Assembly (NCBI GenBank): GCA_020025015.1
Contig: JAHHSV010000015.1
Location: 1-33,514 of the forward strand
DNA from: Anaeroplasmataceae bacterium
GTDB lineage: Bacteria > Bacillota_I > Bacilli_A > Acholeplasmatales > Anaeroplasmataceae
Direction: 5' to 3'
DNA length: 33,514 bases
The notes under the pieces are model-generated. The model was not told where the DNA came from. It ran no database searches and was given only the letters and a program-made list of their open reading frames with translations. Position 1 is the stretch's first letter, and the number at the start of each line of letters is the position of its first letter. This document shows, piece by piece, positions 25,229 to 33,406 of the stretch. A program made the position numbers and the translations under genes.

Positions 25229-26070
25229 TGAAAAAAATTGCAATAGTAGGTTTAGGCTTAATAGGCGCATCCTATGCTATGGGCCTTAAGGATAAGTATG
25301 AAATTTATGGTGTCGATATTGATACTAAAGCCTTAAATTATGCAATTCAAAATAAAATTATCAGTAAGGGCAGTACGACCCTTGCTGATTTTATAGATGC
25401 TGTAGATATTATTATTTTTAGCATATATCCTTTACAAATTTTAGAGGAATTAAAAAAGTATCGCTTTAAGGAAAATCAGCTTGTAACTGATGTTTTAGGG
25501 GTTAAGAGCTTTTTTGTTTATGAGGCAAGTAAATTAGTAAAGCCTGCAGTTTATTGTAGCCATCATCCAATGGCAGGTAAGGAGAAGGTTGGAATTCGCT
25601 ATGCTGATTCTAAAATCTTTAAGGGGGCTAATTTTTTAATTACGCCTACTGAGGCTGATTCGAGGGGCATTAAGGAATTAGAGGAAATAGCTAAAGCTTT
25701 AGAGTTTGGAAGAATAGATATTATTTCTCCAAGCTATCATGATAAAATGATTGGCTATACCTCAACCCTAACTCATGCAATTGCGGTTGCTTTAGTTAAT
25801 AGTGATAGCTTTCCTGATACTAACAATTTTGTTGGTGATTCCTATAGGGATTTAACTAGAATTGCGATGATTAATTCGAGCCTATGGCAGGAATTATTTT
25901 TTAAGAATAAGGAAAACTTAGTAAATCACTTAGATGCTTTTGTAAATGAACTTGAAAAAATCAGACAAGCTTTAGCTACGGAAAATAAAGATGAATTAAA
26001 TAGTTTATTTAAGGAGTCAAAGGCAAAAAGGCTGCTTTTAGAAAAGAATCTAAATAACTTAGAAAAATAA
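25228..26070 (+). CDS. tyrA: prephenate dehydrogenase
   Basis: NAD-dependent oxidation of prephenate to 4-hydroxyphenylpyruvate, a late step of tyrosine synthesis. The Rossmann motif GLGLIGAS begins at residue 8 of MKKIAIVGLGLIGASYA. SHHPMAGKEKVG gives the family's HPMAG with the catalytic His region. The helical C-terminal dimerisation domain follows from about residue 160. The 280-residue length means no ACT domain. The start overlaps the DAHP synthase stop (TAATG). It is the last gene of the operon; I see no strong terminator in the 20 bases before the next promoter. Confidence 0.93.
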   Translation: MKKIAIVGLGLIGASYAMGLKDKYEIYGVDIDTKALNYAIQNKIISKGSTTLADFIDAVDIIIFSIYPLQILEELKKYRFKENQLVTDVLGVKSFFVYEASKLVKPAVYCSHHPMAGKEKVGIRYADSKIFKGANFLITPTEADSRGIKELEEIAKALEFGRIDIISPSYHDKMIGYTSTLTHAIAVALVNSDSFPDTNNFVGDSYRDLTRIAMINSSLWQELFFKNKENLVNHLDAFVNELEKIRQALATENKDELNSLFKESKAKRLLLEKNLNNLEK

Positions 26071-26091
26071 TAAAAAATATCTAAAAATGTT

Positions 26092-26120
26092 TTAACATTT
26101 TAATGATTTTGTGGTATAAT
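26092..26120 (+). promoter_or_regulatory. promoter of typA
   Basis: TTAACA (26092-26097), a 17-base spacer, and TATAAT (26115-26120) with TG one base upstream (26112-26113). The ribosome site AGGAGGT is at 26140-26146. Confidence 0.85.
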
Positions 26121-26152
26121 GCATACGTTTTTGAAAATTAGGAGGTAATTTT

Positions 26153-27976
26153 ATGGATATACGTAATATTGCAATTATAGCTCACGTCGATCATGGTAAA
26201 ACTACATTAGTTGACCAACTTTTAAAGTATTCTCATACATTTAGAGAAAATCAACAGGTTAAAGACCGTGTAATGGATTCAAATGATCTAGAGCGTGAAA
26301 GAGGAATCACAATTTTAGCAAAAAATACAGCTATTAGATATAAGGATACCAAAATTAACATCTTAGATACTCCAGGCCATGCTGACTTCGGTGGTGAGGT
26401 TGAGCGTATTATGAAGATGGTTGATGGTGTTGTTCTAGTAGTTGATGCTTATGAAGGTACAATGCCTCAAACAAGATTCGTTTTAAAGAAAGCTTTCGAA
26501 GCTCATGTTAAGCCAGTTGTAGTTATCAATAAAATCGATAAGCCTGCTGCTAGACCTGCTGAGGTTTTAGATGAGGTTTTAGAGTTATTTATTGATTTAG
26601 GCTGTGATGAAGACGAGTTGGATTTCCCAGTATGCTATACAAGTGCAGTATATGGTACAAGTTCATTATCACCAGATCCAGCTACTCAAACAGAGGGTAT
26701 GGATTGCTTATACGATATGATTCTTGAAAATATCCCAGCACCTCAAATGAATAAAGATTTACCATTACAGGTACAAGCTTGCCTACTTGATTATAATGAT
26801 TTCGTAGGTCGTATTGGTATTGGTAGAATTAAACAAGGAACTATTAAAAATGGTAGTATGGTAAGCTGCTGCCGTAATGATGGTTCGGTTAAGCAATTTA
26901 GAATTCAAAAGCTATTTTCATATATTGGCCTAGATAAGGTAGAGGTAGAAGAGGCATATGCTGGTGATATTGTTGCTATTTCTGGTTTAGCTGATATATT
27001 CGTAGGTGAAACAATTTGCGAGGTTGGTAAGGAAATGCCATTAGAAAAGCTTCACATCAGTGAGCCTACTGTTCAAATGACCTTCGGTACTAATACATCA
27101 CCTTTCGTTGGCCGTGATGGTAAGAGTGTTACTGCAACTAAGATTGAAGAGCGTTTATTTAGAGAAGTTCAAAAGGATGTTTCTTTAAAGGTTGAGCGTG
27201 TTGCTAAGAGTGAAGAGTGGGTAGTATCTGGTCGTGGCGAATTACATTTAGGTATCTTAATTGAGACTATGCGTCGTGAGGGCTATGAGTTCCAGGTATC
27301 TCGTCCTCGTGTAATTATTCGTGAAATTGATGGTGTAAAATGTGAGCCATTTGAAGAGGTTATTGTTGATGCCCCAAGTGATACAATTGGTTCAGTTATT
27401 GAAATGCTAGGTAATAGACGTGGAACCTTAGTTCATATGTCAAATACCGAAAGCCAATCACGTGTTTTATATCATATGCCAAGTCGTGGCTTAATTGGCT
27501 TTAATACTGAATTTATGACTCTAACTAAGGGCTATGGTATTATGAACCATAGCTTCCTAGAATATAGGCCTATGGAGCAATTTAGCGTTGGCGAGCGTAC
27601 TAATGGTGTGTTAGTTTCTATGGCTAATGGTCAATCAACCGCTTATTCAATTGGTGCCTTAGAGGATCGTGGGGTTATGTTAATTTCACCAGGTGAGGAA
27701 ATTTATGAGGGTATGATTGTTGGTATTGCTAATAAGGATTTAGACTTAGCTGTTAACGTAGTTAAAGCAAAGCAACAAACAAATACTCGTTCTGCAACTA
27801 AGGATAATACTGTTGTTTTAAAGAAACCAAAGGTAATGAGTCTAGAGGCATGTCTTGAATATATTAATGAAGATGAATTAGTAGAGGTAACTCCTAACCA
27901 TATTCGTTTAAGAAAGAAAATCTTAGATACAATTGAACGTAAGAAGTTTGATTCACGTAAGAGACAAGAAGCATAA
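26153..27976 (+). CDS. typA: ribosome-associated translational GTPase TypA/BipA
   Basis: An elongation-factor-like GTPase that binds ribosomes under stress and helps large-subunit assembly. The G domain has G1 AHVDHGKTT (10-18), G2 within RERGITILAKNT, G3 DTPGHADFGGEV and G4 NKIDKP. Domain II follows (about 205-290), then two EF-G-like domains and the BipA-specific C-terminal domain (about 480-607). MPSRGLIGFNTEFMTLTKGYG is the standard family segment (in two parts: PSRGLIGFNTEFMT, then TKGYG). The 607-residue length is normal. It has its own promoter and terminators, so it is monocistronic. Confidence 0.97.
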   Translation: MDIRNIAIIAHVDHGKTTLVDQLLKYSHTFRENQQVKDRVMDSNDLERERGITILAKNTAIRYKDTKINILDTPGHADFGGEVERIMKMVDGVVLVVDAYEGTMPQTRFVLKKAFEAHVKPVVVINKIDKPAARPAEVLDEVLELFIDLGCDEDELDFPVCYTSAVYGTSSLSPDPATQTEGMDCLYDMILENIPAPQMNKDLPLQVQACLLDYNDFVGRIGIGRIKQGTIKNGSMVSCCRNDGSVKQFRIQKLFSYIGLDKVEVEEAYAGDIVAISGLADIFVGETICEVGKEMPLEKLHISEPTVQMTFGTNTSPFVGRDGKSVTATKIEERLFREVQKDVSLKVERVAKSEEWVVSGRGELHLGILIETMRREGYEFQVSRPRVIIREIDGVKCEPFEEVIVDAPSDTIGSVIEMLGNRRGTLVHMSNTESQSRVLYHMPSRGLIGFNTEFMTLTKGYGIMNHSFLEYRPMEQFSVGERTNGVLVSMANGQSTAYSIGALEDRGVMLISPGEEIYEGMIVGIANKDLDLAVNVVKAKQQTNTRSATKDNTVVLKKPKVMSLEACLEYINEDELVEVTPNHIRLRKKILDTIERKKFDSRKRQEA

Positions 27977-28006
27977 TTAAAGGTTTCAGTTTTAACTTTT
28001 ATAGGC

Positions 28007-28065
28007 AAAAGCTGGGCTTTTCTAACAAATTCATTGAAGCTGGGGGGATCTCCTAGCTTTTTTTT
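28007..28065 (+). terminator. tandem terminators after typA
   Basis: The first hairpin is AAAAGC (28007-28012) / GCTTTT (28016-28021). The second, stronger one is AAGCT (28037-28041) / AGCTT (28055-28059), with GGG pairing to CC/T inside, then a T run to 28065. Between it and the next gene (28066-28171) only AT-rich sequence with a possible TATAAT at 28128 is visible, with no good -35. Confidence 0.75.
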
Positions 28066-28182
28066 ATAGTATTTAAGGAACAACTTAAAAGCGTTGCAAA
28101 AAACAAGAAAAAGTTTTAAAATATTTTTATAATTCCCAATAAAAAAAGGTTTTAAATTGTATATAGAGTGTAGGTGAAGGAA

Positions 28183-28701
28183 ATGGAGATAGAGAGAATT
28201 ATAGAAGAACTCAAAAATCACAATAATGAGCATTTTAATGTATTTTACGATATGACAAAAAGGCAAGTTTATTTTAGTGCTATTACTATTTTGAAAAGCC
28301 ATGAGAATGCATTAGATATAGTACAGGATACCTACATTAGTTTTTTAAATCATATAGATAGCTTTGATAAACGTAAAAATGTCTATGCCTATTTGTCGGT
28401 AATAAGCAGAAATCTTAGTATAAATCTTTATAACCGTAATAAAAAGGTTATTAATGATAATGAATTTATTGATTTACATGGTAGTGATAACGAGGATCCA
28501 TATATGGAAAGTAGAATTAAAGCTATCCTGGATTTATTAGATAATGAGTTGGAAAAAGAAATAGTTGTATATCATGCGATATGGGATTACAAGTTTAAGG
28601 ACATCGCAACAATTGTTGACAAGCCCTTGGGAACAGTAATTTGGCTTTATAACAAGGCAATGAAAATTTTGAAAGAAAGGATTGAGAAAAATGAGAAATA
28701 A
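28183..28701 (+). CDS. ECF-like RNA polymerase sigma factor
   Basis: A small sigma-70-family protein of 172 residues with only regions 2 and 4. Region 2 covers about 10-85, including ENALDIVQDTYISFLNHI and the typical YLSVISRNLSINLYNRNKK. Region 4 lies at about 115-168, including YKFKDIATIVDKPLGTVIWLYNKAMKILKER, a helix-turn-helix of the expected type (DIATIVDKPLGTV). The link between them is acidic. The start at ATG 28183 has AGGTG six bases upstream; a GTG at 28174 lies within that ribosome site. It overlaps the next gene, a membrane protein likely to be its anti-sigma factor. The signal that releases it is unknown. Confidence 0.82.
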   Translation: MEIERIIEELKNHNNEHFNVFYDMTKRQVYFSAITILKSHENALDIVQDTYISFLNHIDSFDKRKNVYAYLSVISRNLSINLYNRNKKVINDNEFIDLHGSDNEDPYMESRIKAILDLLDNELEKEIVVYHAIWDYKFKDIATIVDKPLGTVIWLYNKAMKILKERIEKNEK

Positions 28702-29752
28702 TGACTTGAAGAAATTATTGAAAAGTGAATGTGAAAAAATCGAAATAGATGATTTAAGTCAAGATATTTTATTGAAAATTAATCCTAATCAAAGTGATAT
28801 GCTTGTAACGCAAGCTAAGCCGCCAAAGAAGAAATTTAAAATTCTAGTTCCGACCTTTTCTACATTGCTAGCTGTTTTAATATTTGTTGTAGTACTATTA
28901 ATACCTTTTAATTCTAATAGATATGATGGCAAGGATATAAAGCCTAATTATAACGTAACAGAGGTTAAAACAATTATTGGTAATGAATTATTAGCAGGAA
29001 CTAGTTTTTTAGATACTAACCCTGTACCTATTAGAGGTATGAAAAGTGCAAATAATCTTACAATGGATATGTATTTAACTGAGGCAAAGTCAATCCAACG
29101 TTATTTAAAAATCGCTGAAATGATGCTAAATAAGGATAATATTAAAATTGATGTATTTGAAAATAAGGATGAAGAATTTAGTGATTATTCTATAAAGATG
29201 GTTGTTAAATATAGTGATCCAGATTTAGCTAGTGATTATATTTTCTACTACAATGAAACTGCGACAGTAGAAACATCTGACACTGACGATATGGATGAAA
29301 TTAATTCAAAAATTGAAGGCGTAATTCTTTTAAATGGTAACAGGTATCAGGTTACTGGCAAAAAGGAAGTTGAAAACGATGAATATGAAACAGAATTAAA
29401 AATTGTTTATAACACTGAAAGCTATATTGTAATTGAACAAGAAACAGAAAAAAATGAAAATGAATTTAGCTATACCTTCTATGAGGGTGGTAAAAAGGTT
29501 AAAGCCTTAAGTCAAGAGTTTAATCAAAAAGAGAATAAATTCTCCCTTGAGGCTAAAGAATACCTACCAAAGCTAACTGAGTATGAAATGGAATTTTTAA
29601 TTAATAGTGATCAAACAATTTCTTGTGAGTATGAAAAGGAAATTAATGATCTAGAGGTCGAATTAAAGCTTACTATTGTAAAAGGTGAAAATTACTACGA
29701 GTATCATTTTAAGGATGGTAGTGAAGAAGTAGTAGTTAAGCTAGAAATATAA
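28691..29752 (+). CDS. single-helix membrane protein, probable anti-sigma factor
   Basis: 353 residues. A cytoplasmic N-terminal part of about 48 residues (MRNNDLKKLLKSECEKIEID...) precedes one helix near 50-72 (FKILVPTFSTLLAVLIFVVV), and an acidic external domain of about 280 residues follows. The plan and the 11-base overlap with the sigma gene fit an anti-sigma factor. No zinc-binding HxxxCxxC motif is present, so it is not the ZAS type. The external part is rich in Glu and Lys with many beta-prone stretches; I do not recognise a domain. A TTG at 28682 is possible, but ATG at 28691 has AAAGG nine or ten bases upstream. Confidence 0.7.
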   Translation: MRNNDLKKLLKSECEKIEIDDLSQDILLKINPNQSDMLVTQAKPPKKKFKILVPTFSTLLAVLIFVVVLLIPFNSNRYDGKDIKPNYNVTEVKTIIGNELLAGTSFLDTNPVPIRGMKSANNLTMDMYLTEAKSIQRYLKIAEMMLNKDNIKIDVFENKDEEFSDYSIKMVVKYSDPDLASDYIFYYNETATVETSDTDDMDEINSKIEGVILLNGNRYQVTGKKEVENDEYETELKIVYNTESYIVIEQETEKNENEFSYTFYEGGKKVKALSQEFNQKENKFSLEAKEYLPKLTEYEMEFLINSDQTISCEYEKEINDLEVELKLTIVKGENYYEYHFKDGSEEVVVKLEI

Positions 29753-29758
29753 AAAAAT

Positions 29759-29800
29759 AATCCATAGCCTTACCTAAGAAGAAGGGCTATGGATTTTATT
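29759..29800 (+). terminator. terminator of the sigma/anti-sigma operon
   Basis: AATCCATAGCC (29759-29769) pairs perfectly with GGCTATGGATT (29785-29795), then TTATTTT. A minus-strand terminator follows head on. Confidence 0.85.
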
Positions 29801-29806
29801 TTAGGT

Positions 29807-29834
29807 AAAAAAAGGGTGTGATTCAATCACACCC
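29807..29834 (-). terminator. terminator of rpsD
   Basis: GGGTGTGATT (29814-29823) and AATCACACCC (29825-29834) pair around one central base; loop bases of the stem would open in practice. On the minus strand seven T follow (29813-29807). Confidence 0.85.
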
Positions 29835-29841
29835 TCAATTA

Positions 29842-30441
29842 TTATCTACTGTAGAACTCAACAATTAATTGTTCATTGATTTCTGGTAAGAATTCATCAC
29901 GTTCTGGTTGACGAACTAATGTACCAGCCATCTTTGTTTCATCGTAAGATAAGTATTCTGCTCTAACTAATTTAGCCTCTAATGCAGCCTTAACAACTAC
30001 TAAGCTCTTTGAAGCTTCCTTTAAGCTAATAACTTGACCAACACTTACACGGTATGAAGGAATATCAACTTTCTTACCGTCTACTGTGATATGACCATGG
30101 TTAACTAACTGACGAGCTTGAGCACGAGTAGAAGCAAAACCTAAACGATAAACTAGGTTGTCTAAACGAACTTCTAATAATTTTAAGAAGTTAACACCTG
30201 TTTTACCAGCCATTTTAGAAGCTTCATTGTAAGTCTTCTTGAATTGCTTTTCACTTACACCATAAGTGAATCTTACTCTTTGTTTTTCTTGTTGTTGTAA
30301 ACCATACTCGCTTAATTTAACGCGCTTTTGACCATGTTGACCTGGAGCATATTTTCTCTTTAATAATTCTTTACCAGTTTCGCTAGTAGAGTATCCTAGA
30401 CGACGGCTAATTTTCCAGCTAGGTCCTGTGTATCTTGACAT
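29842..30441 (-). CDS. rpsD: 30S ribosomal protein S4
   Basis: A primary 16S rRNA-binding protein that nucleates 30S assembly. The 199-residue length is normal. It starts MSRYTGPSWKISRRLGYS, followed by YAPGQHGQKR. An S4 RNA-binding domain covers about 90-155 (RLDNLVYRLGFASTRAQARQ, then VNHGHITVDGKKVDIPSY). There is no N-terminal Cys zinc site, as in many Bacillota. The ribosome site GAGGAGG lies eight bases before the ATG. A 175-base leader and a strong promoter lie upstream. It stands alone, as in Bacillus. Confidence 0.98.
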   Translation of the reverse strand: MSRYTGPSWKISRRLGYSTSETGKELLKRKYAPGQHGQKRVKLSEYGLQQQEKQRVRFTYGVSEKQFKKTYNEASKMAGKTGVNFLKLLEVRLDNLVYRLGFASTRAQARQLVNHGHITVDGKKVDIPSYRVSVGQVISLKEASKSLVVVKAALEAKLVRAEYLSYDETKMAGTLVRQPERDEFLPEINEQLIVEFYSR

Positions 30442-30616
30442 ATTAATGTCCTCCTCTTTCTTTTCTATTATTTTTTTACTGGGAAAAAGGTCTCTTACCT
30501 TCTTTAGTTAGGCTATCTATCTATAATACTTTCACCATGAGCAGCTAAGATTACTAGTATCCTCGCAAGGTTAAGATAGTTTCTAACGTAAGAAAGCATG
30601 CTGCTTTTACCCACGC
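30442..30616 (-). promoter_or_regulatory. rpsD leader, probable S4-binding autoregulatory RNA
   Basis: The predicted transcript has about 175 bases before rpsD. On the minus strand an outer stem GCAGC / GCTGC can enclose a short CCT-TGCG-AGG hairpin and a TTCT/AGAA hairpin. A second structured part, near TATAGATAGATAG, follows. The Bacillus rpsD leader is known to bind S4 through a mimic of its 16S site. Here the identity rests on position, length and visible stems, not on a sequence match I can verify. Confidence 0.55.
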
Positions 30617-30622
30617 TTTAGC

Positions 30623-30651
30623 ATTATATCATTAAAAAAACATTAATGCAA
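30623..30651 (-). promoter_or_regulatory. promoter of rpsD
   Basis: On the minus strand TTGCAT (30651-30646), a 17-base spacer, then TATAAT (30628-30623) with TG one base upstream. Both hexamers are good. Confidence 0.85.
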
Positions 30652-30689
30652 TAAAATTAAATAAAAAAATTGCCTTTTTGATTGTAGAT

Positions 30690-30709
30690 AAGCCATAAAT
30701 TGGCTTTTT
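30690..30709 (+). terminator. orphan plus-strand terminator-like hairpin
   Basis: AAGCCA (30690-30695) and TGGCTT (30701-30706) pair around TAAAT and run into five T (30705-30709). No plus-strand gene lies upstream between rpsD and here. The rest of 30652-30800 shows only AT-rich sequence. Confidence 0.4.
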
Positions 30710-30802
30710 AAGTATATTTATATAAAATATTTAAATTATCTTAATTATTAGGCTAGATAAGTAGTAAAAATCATAAAAATATAGCCATATTAGCTCTTTT
30801 AT

Positions 30803-30810
30803 GCTAAAAT
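30803..30810 (+). promoter_or_regulatory. extended -10 promoter of thiI
   Basis: TGCTAAAAT spans 30802-30810: TAAAAT at 30805-30810 with TG one base upstream. I see no good -35. GGAGTG at 30822-30827 is the ribosome site. Confidence 0.55.
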
Positions 30811-30833
30811 TAATAGCGATTGGAGTGATTATA

Positions 30834-32090
30834 ATGTTATACGATCGTATATATGTTAGATTTGGGGATTTAACCCTAAAGGGAAAGAACCAAAAGATTT
30901 TTATTAGAAGATTATATAATTTATTAGATGAAAAATTAAAGGGGCTTGATGTTGAGGTAGAGCATCGTCATGATCATGCCTTTATTATATTAAATAATAC
31001 TGATCCTGATTTAGTTATTGAAAGATTAAATTTAGTATCTGGCGTTTATTCCTATAGCTTAGTTATTAGAATTGATAAGAATATTGAAATGCTTAAGGAT
31101 AAGTCCTTAGAGTATATTAAGGAAATTGTTAAGGAACCTACAAGCTTCAAGGTTGAAACTAAGCGTGCTGACAAGTCATTTTTGTATGGAAGTATGGAGA
31201 CAACAAAGCTTGTTTCTAGCCATATTTTAAGGAGCATGGATAATTTATTAAGGGTTGATGTTCATAATCCTGAATTAACCCTAAAAATCGAAATTAGAGC
31301 TGAGGGTATCTTTATTTTTACTAGCCAAATTAGAGGTTTAGGAGGTTTCCCAGTTGGAGTTGCAGGTAAAGGCTTATTAATGCTATCAGGTGGTATTGAT
31401 TCGCCAGTTGCAGCCTTTTTAGCTATGAAGCAGGGGGTTGAAATCGAATGCGTTCACTTTGAATCTACACCTTTAACAAGTATTGAATCAGCTCAAAAGG
31501 TAATTGATTTAGTTAAAATTATTGCTAAATATGCTCCTCATAATAAGATATTAGTACATATGGTGCCATTTAAGGAATTACATATGGCCTTACTTGATAA
31601 TGTGCCTGAATCATATAATATTACAATAATGCGTCGTATGATGTATAGAATTGCTACTAAGCTTGCCCATAAAAATGGTGCTTTATGCTTAATTAATGGT
31701 GAATCTGTTGGTCAGGTTGCTAGTCAAACTCTACAAAGTATGGCAACCATCAATGGAGTTACTAATATTCCAGTAATTCGTCCTTTATGTACCTATGATA
31801 AGGTTGATATTATTAATATTAGCCGTAAGATAGGCTGCTATGATATTAGTATTAAGCCATTTGAGGATTGCTGTACAGTTTATGTACCAAAGGCTCCTGC
31901 TACAGCTCCGCGTGATTATAAGGCGGCAGAGTTTGAAAAGGCCTTTGACTATGAAAAAATGGTAGATGAGGCGGTTGAAAATACTAATTCAATTTGGATT
32001 AGCACTGATTCTGATTTAGATCTAGCTATGTATGGTCTAGAGGTAAGAGAAGTAATTAAGGAATTGAATGATGAGAGAACTATCAAATAA
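30834..32090 (+). CDS. thiI: tRNA 4-thiouridine synthase ThiI
   Basis: Adds sulfur to uridine 8 of tRNA and, in many bacteria, supplies sulfur to thiamine thiazole. 418 residues: N-terminal ferredoxin-like part, a THUMP domain (about 60-165), then a PP-loop AMP-forming domain with LSGGIDSPVAA (about 184-194). EDCCTVYVPKAPATAP carries the Cys pair near 346-347 in the family's conserved place. There is no C-terminal rhodanese domain, as usual in Bacillota. ATG at 30834 with GGAGTG upstream is the start; an in-frame ATG at 30801 lies in the promoter. No NifS-type desulfurase gene is adjacent, though these are often neighbours. The end overlaps the next gene by 23 bases. Confidence 0.96.
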   Translation: MLYDRIYVRFGDLTLKGKNQKIFIRRLYNLLDEKLKGLDVEVEHRHDHAFIILNNTDPDLVIERLNLVSGVYSYSLVIRIDKNIEMLKDKSLEYIKEIVKEPTSFKVETKRADKSFLYGSMETTKLVSSHILRSMDNLLRVDVHNPELTLKIEIRAEGIFIFTSQIRGLGGFPVGVAGKGLLMLSGGIDSPVAAFLAMKQGVEIECVHFESTPLTSIESAQKVIDLVKIIAKYAPHNKILVHMVPFKELHMALLDNVPESYNITIMRRMMYRIATKLAHKNGALCLINGESVGQVASQTLQSMATINGVTNIPVIRPLCTYDKVDIINISRKIGCYDISIKPFEDCCTVYVPKAPATAPRDYKAAEFEKAFDYEKMVDEAVENTNSIWISTDSDLDLAMYGLEVREVIKELNDERTIK

Positions 32091-32763
32091 TGAGGTAAAG
32101 TATATTAATAAGCTTTATCTTGCAAAATATCGTAAGGAAGAAAAAAAGTTTATAGTTGAGGGTAAGCATTTAATTTTAGAGGCTAAAAATGCTGGAGTTC
32201 TTTTAGAGTGCTATACAACTGATAGTAGCTTTGATGGCACCTTAATTAGTGAAGAGTCAATGCGTAAGGTTTGTAAGACTAATACAACAGTTAATGCCTT
32301 AGGTATTTGTAAGCTTTTTGAGGCTCATAAGCTTACTGATAAAATTTTAGCTTTAGATGCCATTCAGGATCCAGGTAATCTTGGAACCCTAATGCGTTCA
32401 GCTAAGGCCTTTGGCTTTGATACTATTTTATTAGGTAGAGGGACAGTTGATATCTATAATGATAAGGTAATTCGCTCAAGCCAAGGGGCAATCTTTAAGC
32501 TTAATTTTATTAATGATGAAATTAAGGAATTTATGCATGATCATCCAGAATATGAATATTACGGAACTGATGTTAAAACAGGTAGTGAGGCTGAGGCTAT
32601 TAAGCCTTCAAAGAGGTTTGCGATTATCCTAGGTAATGAGGGTAATGGGATGCAAGAAGGGCTAAAGACCTTAACTAAGGCTAATATCTACATTCCTTTA
32701 ATTAATACAGAATCCTTAAATGTTAGCGTTGCGGGTTCAATTTTAATGTATCTTTATAAATAA
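32068..32763 (+). CDS. SpoU/TrmH-family RNA 2'-O-methyltransferase
   Basis: A SPOUT-fold methyltransferase, 231 residues. The N-terminal substrate-binding part starts ELSNNEVKYINKLYLAKYR with KKFIVEGKHLILEA, typical of the RlmB/TsnR-like branch. Catalytic motifs: motif 1 DPGNLGTLMRSA (Asn104, Arg110), motif 2 ILGNEGNGM (about 187-195) and motif 3 SLNVSVA (216-222). These residues are all present, so it should be active. The target, probably 23S rRNA, cannot be told from sequence. Two adjacent ATG codons open the frame (32068 and 32071); AAGGA precedes them inside thiI. Co-transcribed with thiI and followed by a shared terminator. Confidence 0.9.
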   Translation: MMRELSNNEVKYINKLYLAKYRKEEKKFIVEGKHLILEAKNAGVLLECYTTDSSFDGTLISEESMRKVCKTNTTVNALGICKLFEAHKLTDKILALDAIQDPGNLGTLMRSAKAFGFDTILLGRGTVDIYNDKVIRSSQGAIFKLNFINDEIKEFMHDHPEYEYYGTDVKTGSEAEAIKPSKRFAIILGNEGNGMQEGLKTLTKANIYIPLINTESLNVSVAGSILMYLYK

Positions 32764-32771
32764 GGTAAAAT

Positions 32772-32808
32772 AAAATGACTCTAGGGTTAATTCCTAAAGT
32801 CATTTTTT
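32772..32808. terminator. bidirectional terminator between the SpoU gene and def
   Basis: AAAATGACT (32772-32780) pairs with AGTCATTTT (32798-32806), with an inner TAGG/CCTA stem. T run at 32803-32808; on the minus strand TTTTATTTTA follows the stem. Confidence 0.8.
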
Positions 32809-32810
32809 AC

Positions 32811-33389
32811 TTAGTCCTCATATTCAAATAAAGGCTCAGCATTTACCTCATCAACGGGATACATTTTATCAACAAACATAATTCCATCTAAATGATCATA
32901 TTCATGCTGGAAGACAATGGCAGGATAACCAACTAGGGTTTTAGTTACCATTTTAATCTTATTAGTAGTCATATCTAAAATGCCTGCTCTAAATTTAATG
33001 GCATAGTGTCTAGGAGTTACTAAATGCTTAGTGTCTCTTACAACGCTTAAGCAGCCCTCACCACCTGGTAGGTAAACCATTTCCTCACTATAACCAATTA
33101 TTTCAGGATTAACCACCGCAAAGCTATACTTAGTGTTTTTAGGATCTAAGAAGTCATTACAGTTTATCGCAAACATTCTTTTATCAACGCCAACCTGAGG
33201 TGCAGCTAAGCCAACACCAGGCTTAATGCCATATTGGGCTACTAAAGAATCAATTTCTGAAATTACAACATATTGATATAAATTTTTTAAGCAATCTAGG
33301 TCCTCTTGACTTAAAGGAAGCTTAACCTTTTTACATTTTTCTCTTAAAATAGGGTTTCCCTCTATACAAATATCTTTGTTTAAATACAT
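32811..33389 (-). CDS. def: peptide deformylase
   Basis: Removes the formyl group from the first Met of new proteins. All three motifs are present: GVGLAAPQVG (motif 1), EGCLSV with the metal Cys (motif 2) and HEYDHLDG with two metal His (motif 3). From the start at 33389 the protein has 192 residues and opens MYLNKDICIEGNPILREKCKKV (quoted as MYLNKDICIEG and NPILREKC). ATG at 33401 is possible, but GGTGA lies just upstream of 33389 and the predicted transcript begins near 33401. Insertions near residues 40-60 fit type 2 enzymes of Gram-positive bacteria. It stands alone. Confidence 0.96.
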   Translation of the reverse strand: MYLNKDICIEGNPILREKCKKVKLPLSQEDLDCLKNLYQYVVISEIDSLVAQYGIKPGVGLAAPQVGVDKRMFAINCNDFLDPKNTKYSFAVVNPEIIGYSEEMVYLPGGEGCLSVVRDTKHLVTPRHYAIKFRAGILDMTTNKIKMVTKTLVGYPAIVFQHEYDHLDGIMFVDKMYPVDEVNAEPLFEYED

Positions 33390-33406
33390 TTTTATCACCA
33401 TTTAAA

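Noticed and set aside
27703..28302. A 199-codon minus-strand open frame across the end of typA and the sigma gene start
   Set aside because: It runs antisense through typA and a terminator, has no ribosome site and no family resemblance; a shadow frame.
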